This document shows positions 14,327-21,759 of a stretch of DNA of 31,048 nt, in pieces. A program made the translations under genes and the position numbers. The notes beneath the pieces are model-generated. The model was not told where the DNA came from and did not search any database. It saw nothing but the letters and a program-made list of their open reading frames with translations. Origin of the DNA: Eggerthellaceae bacterium (GTDB lineage Bacteria > Actinomycetota > Coriobacteriia > Coriobacteriales > Eggerthellaceae). The first letter of the stretch is position 1. Every line of letters starts with the position of its first letter. The stretch covers positions 1 through 31,048 of the forward strand of contig CAADXT010000026.1 of the NCBI GenBank assembly GCA_900753095.1. The letters are read 5' to 3'.

Positions 14327-16438
14327 ATGCGTTTCGCGATCAAACATGAGATCCCCGGAAGGATCCGATTCGACCTTCAGGGGAAAATCCCTGAGTCCGA
14401 TGCGATCGCGCTCGAGGAAACGTTTCTGGCGCTTCCGTGCGTAACCAAATGCGTGGCATACCCCAAGGCTGGCAGCCTTGCCGTGACCTTCGAAGGAGCT
14501 AGCAAGGCCGAGCTTACCGTGGCACGCGCCACGGTAACAAGCAAGCTTGAGGCGCTTACGTACGAAGAGGTTAAGGCCTGGGAGCCCGAGAACTCGCTGA
14601 TGCTGGCGCCGCGTCCACGCCATCTGTTCACGCAGATTGCCAACATGATCGTGTTCCGCGCCATGCGCCGCTGGTTCTTGCCAGCGCCGCTGCGCACCGC
14701 TTGGACCATCATCTCGGCCATCCCGTTCTGGAAAGCCGCGCTCGATTCGCTGCGCCATGGCCGCCTTGACGTGCCCGTGCTGGACGGCGCCGCCATTGCC
14801 ATGGGCTTCATCCAGGGCAAGCCGGCAACCGCAGGCAGCACCATCTTCCTGTTGAAGGTGGGCGAAATCCTGGAAGACTACACCCAGCGCCGCAGCGAAA
14901 GCAGCCTGGTTCGCTCGCTGCTCGACATTCCCAGCACCGCCACCGTGGTGGAAGGCGACGTTGAGCGCGAGGTCGCCATCGGCGAGCTGAAGCACGGCGA
15001 CACCGTGGTAGTGCGCCTGGGTTGCCAGGTCCCCGCCGACGGTGAGGTGATCTCCGGCGAAGCGGGCGTAAACCAGAGCTCGCTTACCGGCGAGCCTTTG
15101 GCCATCGTGCGCAAGCAGGGCGACACCGTGTATGCCGGTACTGCGGTTGAGGAAGGCGAGATCTTCGTTCGCATTTCCGGCAACCCTGAGGAAAGCAAGC
15201 TGCGCTCCATCGTTTCGATGGTTGAGCAGTCCGAGGCACTGAAGAGCTCCGACCAGAAGCACATCGAGGCCATGGCCGACAAGCTGGTGCCGTGGAACTT
15301 CCTGCTTGCGGGCATTGTGGCGGCAACCACGCGCAACCTCACCAAAACGGCTGCCGCGCTGATGGTCGACTACTCCTGCGCGCTGCGCCTTTCTGGCAGC
15401 ATCGCCGTTATGGCCGCGCAGAGCGAAAGCGCCAAGCGCGGCTTCACCGTGAAGGGCTCGCGCTACTTCAAGCATATGGCGGAAGCCGACGTTATCGTGT
15501 TCGACAAGACGGGCACGCTCACCCAGGCAGCGCCTTCCGTGCGCGAGGTAACCAGCTACAACGAGATGCCCGCAGAAGAGGTGCTGCGCCTGGCCGCCTG
15601 TCTGGAAGAGCACTTCCCTCATCCCGTAGCGCGCGCCGTGGTGAACGAAGCCCTGAAGCAGGGGCTTGAGCACCGCGAACGTCATGCGGAAGTGGAGTAC
15701 GTGGTTGCCCACGGCATCGCCTCCAGCATCAACGGCAAGCGCTGCGTAATCGGCTCCGAGCACTTCGTGGTGGAAGACGAGCATGTGGCCATCCCCGCCG
15801 AAGAGCTAGAAGCCATTCACGAGAAGGCCGCGGGCACTTCGCCTCTGTTCCTCGCGGTAGACAACACGCTGTGGGGCGTGCTGTACATCGAGGATCCGCT
15901 GAAGGAAAACGTGGCCGAAGTGATTGAGCAGCTGCGTGCCGAGGGCTTCAAGCGCGTGATCATGCTCACCGGCGACAACGAGCGCTCAGCCCGCCGCATC
16001 GCCGCGAAGACCGGCATCACGGAATTCAAGGCCGATTTGCTGCCCGAGCATAAGCACGAGATTGTGGAGCAGCTGCAGGCTGAGGGCCACCGGGTGGTTA
16101 TGATCGGCGACGGCGTGAACGACTCACCCGCCCTGGCAGCTGCGCACGTAAGCATCGCCATGAGCGCTGGCAGCGCCGTGGCACGCGAAGCCGCCGACAT
16201 CTCGCTGGTATCCGACGACTTGCATTCGCTTGTTGAGCTGCGCCAACTTTCCTGCATTCTGGAAAAGCGCATGAAGCAAGGTTATCGCTTCACCATCGGG
16301 TTCAACTCGCTGCTGCTGGCACTCGGCATCGGCGGCATCATAACGCCGCAGGCATCTTCCCTGCTGCACAACTCGGGAACCATAGGCATCTCCGCCTACA
16401 ACTCCCGAGCCTTCCTTCCCAAAACAGAAGAGGAATAA
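14327..16438 (+). CDS. P1B-type heavy-metal transporting ATPase
   Basis: 703-residue membrane pump. The N-terminal 75 residues have an HMA-like fold pattern without CxxC in the usual loop, though Cys38 and Cys42 occur. Actuator motif SSLTGEP is at 251-257; the phosphorylated Asp is Asp393 in DKTGTLT; the nucleotide-domain His-Pro is at 432-433; TGDNE is at 548-552 and GDGVNDSPAL at 594-603. The metal-selecting membrane motif normally CPC or SPC reads YSC (349-351) in VDYSCALRLSGS, and the usual TP after it is GS. Membrane helices in the N-terminal third are weakly hydrophobic. Substrate metal is not predictable; Mn, Zn or Fe are possible. It is the second gene of an operon behind the PacL-like protein and is closed by a strong terminator. 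Confidence 0.9.
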   Translation: MRFAIKHEIPGRIRFDLQGKIPESDAIALEETFLALPCVTKCVAYPKAGSLAVTFEGASKAELTVARATVTSKLEALTYEEVKAWEPENSLMLAPRPRHLFTQIANMIVFRAMRRWFLPAPLRTAWTIISAIPFWKAALDSLRHGRLDVPVLDGAAIAMGFIQGKPATAGSTIFLLKVGEILEDYTQRRSESSLVRSLLDIPSTATVVEGDVEREVAIGELKHGDTVVVRLGCQVPADGEVISGEAGVNQSSLTGEPLAIVRKQGDTVYAGTAVEEGEIFVRISGNPEESKLRSIVSMVEQSEALKSSDQKHIEAMADKLVPWNFLLAGIVAATTRNLTKTAAALMVDYSCALRLSGSIAVMAAQSESAKRGFTVKGSRYFKHMAEADVIVFDKTGTLTQAAPSVREVTSYNEMPAEEVLRLAACLEEHFPHPVARAVVNEALKQGLEHRERHAEVEYVVAHGIASSINGKRCVIGSEHFVVEDEHVAIPAEELEAIHEKAAGTSPLFLAVDNTLWGVLYIEDPLKENVAEVIEQLRAEGFKRVIMLTGDNERSARRIAAKTGITEFKADLLPEHKHEIVEQLQAEGHRVVMIGDGVNDSPALAAAHVSIAMSAGSAVAREAADISLVSDDLHSLVELRQLSCILEKRMKQGYRFTIGFNSLLLALGIGGIITPQASSLLHNSGTIGISAYNSRAFLPKTEEE

Positions 16439-16456
16439 GGATTCTGGGGAATCGAA

Positions 16457-16491
16457 GGGGCTTGCAAGTTAACCACTTGCAAGCCCCTTTT
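16457..16491 (+). terminator. Intrinsic terminator of the ATPase operon
   Basis: GGGGCTTGCAAG at 16457-16468 pairs perfectly with CTTGCAAGCCCC at 16476-16487, followed by TTTT. It may also serve the convergent lipoprotein gene, whose stop is six bases past the T run. Confidence 0.92.
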
Positions 16492-16496
16492 GCTGT

Positions 16497-16952
16497 TTAT
16501 TGAGGTTCAGAAAGAACCGTTAGATCACTTGGATAAAGAATCGTCTCTTCGCTGCCCGGCGGCAGAAACGTCACCCGGACCCTACCCCCTACGGAAACGC
16601 CCGATTCGCCTTCAACCGAAACCGCAATAGGATTATTCAGGTACCGAAAGTACAGGTCTTCGTCGTCTACGGAAAGAACAGCGACGTTATTCCTCTCGTC
16701 TAATTCAGCGACCTCACCTTCAACCCTCCATTGATGAGACATCAAGCCACCGCTTGACCCCTCGGGAACCCCACTAACATCGGACAGAGCAGCGGCATTA
16801 AGTATGGGCGAATAGCTACGGGGAACATCGCTGACGCTTACATTGGATGTTTCCCTCCCCACATCTGCACTGCCTTTGTCCGGAGCAGCACAACCAGCTA
16901 GCCCAATCGAAAGGGCAAGCAGCACCAAAGCGGCCGGTTTCACAAGAGACAT
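16497..16952 (-). CDS. Small secreted lipoprotein of unknown function
   Basis: 151 residues. The N-terminus is a lipoprotein signal: MSLVK, a hydrophobic stretch, then lipobox LAGC with the lipidated Cys21. A Ser/Gly-rich linker (22-70) leads to a compact beta-rich domain (about 75-148) with WRVEGEVAEL, NNVAVLSVDDEDLYFRY and VGGRVRVTFLP, a pattern like a small OB fold or similar barrel. No enzyme motif is visible. The ATG at 16952 is chosen because GGAGGAGGGG lies just upstream and the signal peptide then starts properly; an in-frame ATG at 16973 adds seven residues. It is divergent from the radical SAM gene. Expected at the outer face of the cytoplasmic membrane. Confidence 0.78.
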   Translation of the reverse strand: MSLVKPAALVLLALSIGLAGCAAPDKGSADVGRETSNVSVSDVPRSYSPILNAAALSDVSGVPEGSSGGLMSHQWRVEGEVAELDERNNVAVLSVDDEDLYFRYLNNPIAVSVEGESGVSVGGRVRVTFLPPGSEETILYPSDLTVLSEPQ

Positions 16953-17073
16953 AGGCCCCTCCTCCCCGTGCAAGAGATTCCTTTCTCTGTTTATCAGGAA
17001 AACTAATCAGAAGGTAGGCCATACCCCTGATTGGCTAGGAGTTTTTGGCCAGCGGATCAAGTGCCACGGGCAT

Positions 17074-17102
17074 TTGACAGCGTACAGGTGTTCGCATATT
17101 CT
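17074..17102 (+). promoter_or_regulatory. Sigma-70-type promoter of the radical SAM gene
   Basis: Consensus TTGACA at 17074-17079, a 17-base spacer and TATTCT at 17097-17102. Expected transcription start is near 17109, giving a leader of about 24 bases before the GTG start. Confidence 0.75.
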
Positions 17103-17132
17103 TTTGTTGGGAATTAGCGAACGGATGTACGT

Positions 17133-18698
17133 GTGGATATTGCGACCAAGTTGGAAATACTGGCCGATGCGGCTAAATACGATGTTGCCTGCACTTCTTC
17201 GGGTATCAACCGTTCTGCGAAGAAGGGCGAGCTGGGCAACACCATAGATGCGGGCATCTGCCATAGTTTCACGCCCGACGGGCGCTGCATCACGCTGCTC
17301 AAAGTGCTTATGTCCAATGCATGCATCTACAACTGTGCCTACTGCGTGAACCGCGCCGAAAACGAAGTGCGCCGCGCCGTATTCAAGCCCCGCGAATTGG
17401 CCGACCTCACCGTTGGGTTCTACCGACGCAACTACATAGAGGGGCTGTTCCTTAGCTCGGGCGTTATCAAAAGCCCCGATTACACCACCGAGCTGATGAT
17501 TAAAACGCTTTCCATTCTGCGCAACGAATACAAGTTCCGTGGCTACATCCACGCAAAGGCTGTACCGGGCACTTCCCCAGAATTAGTGGAGCAGCTAGGG
17601 CATTTGGCCGACCGCATGAGCGTGAACATGGAGCTGCCTTCGCACCAAAGCTTGGCGCTGTTGGCGCCCGACAAATCAAAGCAGAATATCGTGGCACCTA
17701 TGCGCCAGATAAAGAACTCAATCGCCGAAGACCGCGACACCCGAGCACTTATGCGCCGCAACACCACCTACTATTCGCAGGCACCTATCGTACGCAAAGA
17801 ACGCGCATTTGCCCCTGCCGGACAATCCACCCAGATGATCATCGGCGCCACGCCCGAATCGGACTACCAGATACTCACGCTTTCCAGCGCCTTATACCGC
17901 ACGCTTTCGCTGAAACGGGTGTTCTTCAGCGCGTATTTGCCCGTGAACGCTGATAAACGCTTGCCGAACGCCGGCGTGCAACTGAACCGCGAACATCGCT
18001 TGCACCAAGCCGACTGGCTTATGCGCTTCTACAAGTTCGATGCGAAAGAGCTGATAGATGAAGAACACCCGTTCCTTGACCCCGAACTGGACCCGAAAGC
18101 AAACTGGGCGCTGAACAACCTGAACGTTTTCCCGGTTGAGGTGAATACCGCAAACCTCGAAACGCTGCTGCGTGTGCCCGGCATCGGCCCGCGCGGTGCC
18201 CGCAAGATCATCCGCGCCCGCCGCAGCACCTGCCTGCGCGAACCTGAACTGCGCAAGCTGGGCATCGCGTTCAAACGCGCCCGACACTTCATAACCTGCG
18301 CCGGCAAATACCAAGGCTGCAGCACAGAATTCGAGCCTTCCGTGCTGCGCGCAAAGCTTGCCGCGCCCATAAATGGCGGCAGGCACGGCAGCCGCAGCGC
18401 AAAAGTGGCACTGGGGCAGATGAGCATCTTCGACTTGCAGCCAGGGGCAAAGCCTGAAACCGTACCCGCATTCACCACACGCTTGAATTTGCCAGGGGCG
18501 CAGCGAAGCATGTCGATGGGAGCCGGCCCTTTCGGCCAGCACCGAGCATACAGCTCAACCTCGTCGAACCGTATTTCGCTGGAAGGATCTGCCTCCATCG
18601 GCTCAAGCAGCGCAAAGGCAACAGAGACGAACGCACCAAAGGAGCTCGTCTCCGCCGGTGCGCTCGCCTCCGAAGCCTTGCCTGGGTGGTGCGCATAA
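17133..18698 (+). CDS. Putative DNA modification/repair radical SAM protein (TIGR03916-like)
   Basis: 521 residues. The cluster motif C64-IYN-C68-AY-C71 (CxxxCxxC) binds the [4Fe-4S] cluster that cleaves S-adenosylmethionine. The N-terminus (KLEILADAAKYDVAC, then GICHSFTPDGRC) and the region after the cluster match the family annotated as putative DNA modification/repair radical SAM protein. A helix-hairpin-helix DNA-binding motif (LLRVPGIGPRGARKII) is at about 344-360. Residues 400-521 form a Ser/Ala/Gly-rich tail beyond the usual end of the family. The GTG at 17133 gives the expected N-terminus, although its ribosome binding site is weak; a strong promoter lies upstream. Its TAA overlaps the ATG of the next gene. 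The reaction is unknown. Confidence 0.88.
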   Translation: MDIATKLEILADAAKYDVACTSSGINRSAKKGELGNTIDAGICHSFTPDGRCITLLKVLMSNACIYNCAYCVNRAENEVRRAVFKPRELADLTVGFYRRNYIEGLFLSSGVIKSPDYTTELMIKTLSILRNEYKFRGYIHAKAVPGTSPELVEQLGHLADRMSVNMELPSHQSLALLAPDKSKQNIVAPMRQIKNSIAEDRDTRALMRRNTTYYSQAPIVRKERAFAPAGQSTQMIIGATPESDYQILTLSSALYRTLSLKRVFFSAYLPVNADKRLPNAGVQLNREHRLHQADWLMRFYKFDAKELIDEEHPFLDPELDPKANWALNNLNVFPVEVNTANLETLLRVPGIGPRGARKIIRARRSTCLREPELRKLGIAFKRARHFITCAGKYQGCSTEFEPSVLRAKLAAPINGGRHGSRSAKVALGQMSIFDLQPGAKPETVPAFTTRLNLPGAQRSMSMGAGPFGQHRAYSSTSSNRISLEGSASIGSSSAKATETNAPKELVSAGALASEALPGWCA

Positions 18699-19492
18699 TG
18701 GCCTATCCCGAGCCAGACGACGGCTACGCCTTCATCTACGATGGAACCCTTGAGGGGATGCTGTGCGCCATTTTCGAAACCTATCGACGCAAAACAGTGC
18801 CCAGCGAAATAGCAACCATGGAAAACCTGCAGCTGCGGTTAGGGCAAAAGGCCTCAACGGTTCCCACCAGCCCAGCTATTGCCCTGCGCGTGAAAAACGG
18901 GCTCATACGAACCTGCGGCGGCACCACCTACGATGCCGTACGCATTGCCTCGCTTTCCGACGAACCGAACAAAGCGAGCATCATCTGCGCCTTCGTTCGC
19001 TACGCCATGCGCGAGAAACGCAATGTGCTAGGTCAGCTTGCCCATCCTTGCGTGGAACCTTTCATCGCCCTGCAGCGCTTCGTGATGAACGAGCGCCACT
19101 ACCTGATGCAATTCCTGCGTTTTCGCGAAATGCAAGGAGGGGTGTGGCTTGCCACCTGCAACCCGAAAGCAAACGTTGTCCCCATTCTTATGGACTGGTT
19201 CGCCGAGCGCTTCAATACGCAGCCATTCATCATTTTCGACGAAACGCACAACCTTGCCGGCGTATCGAAGCAAGGTGCATGGACGCTCGTGAAAAGCGAT
19301 GCGCTTTCCCTGCCCGGAGAAACCGCTGATGAGGCCCTTATGGCCGATGCCTGGAAGCGCTTCTACGACTCCGTTGCCATAGACGACCGCTACAACCCCG
19401 AGTTGCGCCGCAGTTTCGTGCCGAAACGCTTCTGGAAGAACATCACCGAGCTCCAGGACCCGCGGCCGGACAGCGGCTTGGCCAAAAGATAA
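18698..19492 (+). CDS. TIGR03915/DUF4130-family putative DNA metabolism protein
   Basis: 264 residues. The N-terminal YDGTLEGMLCAIFETYRRK and the later HYLMQFLRFREMQGGVWLA, then NVVPILMDWFAERF and PFIIFDETHNLAGV, are signatures of the DUF4130/TIGR03915 family, always found with TIGR03916 radical SAM proteins and sometimes fused to uracil-DNA glycosylase-like domains. No glycosylase domain is present here. The start is the ATG at 18698, which overlaps the upstream TAA as TAATG, so translation is coupled and a complex with the radical SAM protein is likely. Two GTG codons slightly upstream (18686, 18689) are less likely. Function in DNA repair or modification is family inference only. Confidence 0.85.
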   Translation: MAYPEPDDGYAFIYDGTLEGMLCAIFETYRRKTVPSEIATMENLQLRLGQKASTVPTSPAIALRVKNGLIRTCGGTTYDAVRIASLSDEPNKASIICAFVRYAMREKRNVLGQLAHPCVEPFIALQRFVMNERHYLMQFLRFREMQGGVWLATCNPKANVVPILMDWFAERFNTQPFIIFDETHNLAGVSKQGAWTLVKSDALSLPGETADEALMADAWKRFYDSVAIDDRYNPELRRSFVPKRFWKNITELQDPRPDSGLAKR

Positions 19493-19665
19493 ACGGCTGC
19501 CAGATTCTTTCGCCGCCGAGAACCAGCCAAAAGCACAACCCTACAACTTCGACTCGGCATATTTGCCCAGGGCACCGACTGAAGAAAACCCGCGAAGCTT
19601 CTGCTGGAAAGCAGGCAGCCCCGCGGAAACATCGCAGAAGCCGCCTTTCTTACCCCCCCCTAAAC
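19493..19665. other. Non-coding 3' region with a C8 tract
   Basis: No gene or strong structure was seen between the DUF4130 gene stop and the next terminator. A run of eight C lies at 19653-19660. Confidence 0.4.
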
Positions 19666-19701
19666 AAAAAGGGTGCGCACGAAAACTTCGCACGCACCCT
19701 T
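19666..19701 (-). terminator. Terminator of the CmpB-type membrane protein gene
   Basis: AAGGGTGCG at 19669-19677 pairs with CGCACCCTT at 19693-19701. Read leftward the stem is followed by a T run (A5 at 19666-19670 on the plus strand). It lies 19 bases past the stop codon of the leftward gene and also faces the convergent DUF4130 gene. Confidence 0.85.
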
Positions 19702-19720
19702 GGAGCCAAGCCGATTAGCC

Positions 19721-21265
19721 CTAAACCGCCAGCCCTGCCAGATCGAGGTTGATAACGTACATGCACACCACCAGGACGAAGAACATGATGATCACCACCG
19801 TGAAGATGTTCATGACATCCTTCGGGATCTTGGCAAACGCCTTTTCCAACGCAGGGTATACCAACCATGTCATGAGCGTTGCCATCACACCGAAGAACGT
19901 GGTGTTCAAGAGACAGATCTGCCCCATGAAGTTAAAGGCCATGTTGCTGTAGTCCCACAAGGGCAGAAGGCCCGTAACCGGATCGGGCGGCCAATTGCAG
20001 GTAAAGCCCAAAACCAGCTCGATAACAGCGCAGAACGCCGTGTTCACCACAAAGCTGACCAGCAAGGCAACGGGAACTTTGTTGTGCATCATCTTCATCA
20101 GCCAGTTCTTAACGGGGAACAGGATAAGGCCGATAACCACGAACGCGGCGCCGTATACGAAGAAGGGATTCAGCATATCGTGCCAAATGCCCGAGTTCGG
20201 GTCGTACGTGCCGGGAACGATGCCCCAACGGATAAGCCAGCATACGCTCCACTCCATCCAATGGCCCACCACGCTGAAGATGCAGAAGTACAACACCAGG
20301 TTGCGCCAGAATGCAGCGCTTTTAGGGTTCCACAGTTTATCTTCTGCGGCGAGCTCAGCCGCACGCGTTTCCACCTTGAACGGACGCGAGAGGATAACGC
20401 GCGCCTGCTTCGAGAAGCCAAAGTACACCAGCATCACGAGCGGCCAGAACGAGTTGAAGAGGAACGTGATGGGCTCGAAAGCGCCCGTTGCCACGTAGTA
20501 CACCAGGTTGATAAGCAGATACGCTGCAACCATGGCAAGGATGATCTCGCGACCGTGGCTTTTGCGGTTCCAGATAACCCACAACGTTACCGACATCATC
20601 AGCAGCAGCACGAAGTTGATCCACCATTCGCCGTCGAACGCCTCCGACTTCGTGATGAAAAGAAGCAGGGTAACGTTCATGATGATTTCGGCGATGCACG
20701 CAAACTCGACGAAGCGCATGAAGCCCAAGTGCTTACCATCAGCGTAGAATGCCTGCGCGCCGCCCTTGTCCTCAACATACTGGGAATGGACCAGCACCGA
20801 GGAAACAATGAGCAGAACGCCGCTTACCAGCCGCAACGTGAGCAGCGAGGCGATGCCGCTTACGAGGCCCAAACCGAACGCGCGATTGCGCAGGCTGGGG
20901 TTCTTCGCCGAACGCACCATGCCGATGCTGGCAGCCAAGGAAACCAAGCAGATTACCGCGCCGAAGCCCAAGAACAAGGCCGCAAACGCAAGCACGGCCG
21001 CCAATGCCTCGGCAGAGGAAAGCCCGCCGAACCCGACCGCGGCGACAAGAGAGACAATCCCGGCGCGTTCCGCTTCGTCGACGAACTCGGGGTCGCTCAG
21101 TATTTCGGGGATGGCGAGGCCGGCAGCCCAAGTGTCTAGCGCCAAAGACAAAAACCCTAATACGGAAAGAACGGCAACGACAATGCCCAAAGCACGCGCC
21201 GTGCGAATGCGCTTCGGCGGTTTCTGGGCAGCAGGCACACCGGCCCGAACGGCTCCATCGCTCAT
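19721..21265 (-). CDS. Polytopic membrane protein with C-terminal CmpB-like domain
   Basis: 514 residues with about ten or more membrane helices. The C-terminal 180 residues match the pattern of PF06541 (ABC_trans_CmpB, often annotated putative ABC transporter permease): FSVVGHWMEW, LNPFFVYGAAF and PLWDYSNMAFNFMGQICL. The N-terminal part holds a first helix at 25-48, a pair near 90-115 and several more around 125-290; this portion resembles small DUF4064-like four-helix proteins and is not typical of the CmpB family. There is no ATPase partner nearby, so transport by ABC mechanism is not supported here. The ATG at 21265 follows AGGGAG. Role unknown. Confidence 0.72.
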   Translation of the reverse strand: MSDGAVRAGVPAAQKPPKRIRTARALGIVVAVLSVLGFLSLALDTWAAGLAIPEILSDPEFVDEAERAGIVSLVAAVGFGGLSSAEALAAVLAFAALFLGFGAVICLVSLAASIGMVRSAKNPSLRNRAFGLGLVSGIASLLTLRLVSGVLLIVSSVLVHSQYVEDKGGAQAFYADGKHLGFMRFVEFACIAEIIMNVTLLLFITKSEAFDGEWWINFVLLLMMSVTLWVIWNRKSHGREIILAMVAAYLLINLVYYVATGAFEPITFLFNSFWPLVMLVYFGFSKQARVILSRPFKVETRAAELAAEDKLWNPKSAAFWRNLVLYFCIFSVVGHWMEWSVCWLIRWGIVPGTYDPNSGIWHDMLNPFFVYGAAFVVIGLILFPVKNWLMKMMHNKVPVALLVSFVVNTAFCAVIELVLGFTCNWPPDPVTGLLPLWDYSNMAFNFMGQICLLNTTFFGVMATLMTWLVYPALEKAFAKIPKDVMNIFTVVIIMFFVLVVCMYVINLDLAGLAV

Positions 21266-21673
21266 AGAAACTCCCTTGATAAATAGGTTGAAAACGGATC
21301 ATCTCCCCGCATATAGGCAGAGAATGCGCAATAAATCATATGCCATCTGCGAAAACCGCGCGACCCCCTCCCCCAACGCCAATGAAAGGCGGCTTCAAGC
21401 AGAAAACGAACAGCAAAGCGCTTCTGCGGCACGCCTGGCAAGCGCGCAGCTCCTGTGCATTCGCCTTTTATTGCCCCCCCCCGCAATGCAGACGGCAAAT
21501 GTTTCGAAAATGTTTCGTAACCTCGTTTTTCCCTTAACAGAGCTAGGCGCAAACCGCCCGAAAAGAACTGCCAGCAGTCGCAAAAAACAACTGTTTACCC
21601 AGTTCAATGTGGTTATAGGCAACGCTTAACCCCTGCTATCCGTAATGCAGATGGCCAAAACCTACTTTTCCCA
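21266..21673. other. Non-coding gap with a C9 tract and a direct repeat
   Basis: No credible gene. A run of nine C at 21474-21482 is framed by TTG and GCAA. ATGTTTCG is repeated at 21499-21506 and 21510-21517, an 11-base period of one helical turn, which could be an operator. I looked for an S-box or other sulfur riboswitch before metY and saw none. Confidence 0.4.
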
Positions 21674-21702
21674 TTGACCCATAGGAATTGAAGCGGTTTA
21701 CT
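21674..21702 (+). promoter_or_regulatory. Promoter of metY
   Basis: TTGACC at 21674-21679, a 17-base spacer and TTTACT at 21697-21702. The leader to the ATG at 21760 is about 50 bases and contains AAAGGA. Confidence 0.6.
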
Positions 21703-21759
21703 TCGTTTTGCTAGCAATTACGCAATACACGCTTCCCCATAAGAAAGGAACTTGCCACC

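Noticed and set aside
14300..15784. Long minus-strand open frame opposite the P1B ATPase gene
   Set aside because: It is the antisense of a clearly conserved gene; the translation is His/Gly/Arg-rich with no recognisable domain and no ribosome binding site.
19673..21139. Long plus-strand open frame opposite the CmpB-type gene
   Set aside because: Composition is extremely His/Glu/Arg/Gln-rich, as expected for the complement of membrane-helix codons; it also begins inside a terminator.
21266..21759. S-box or other sulfur riboswitch before metY
   Set aside because: No conserved S-box helices or terminator/antiterminator pair were seen; a simple promoter explains the gap.
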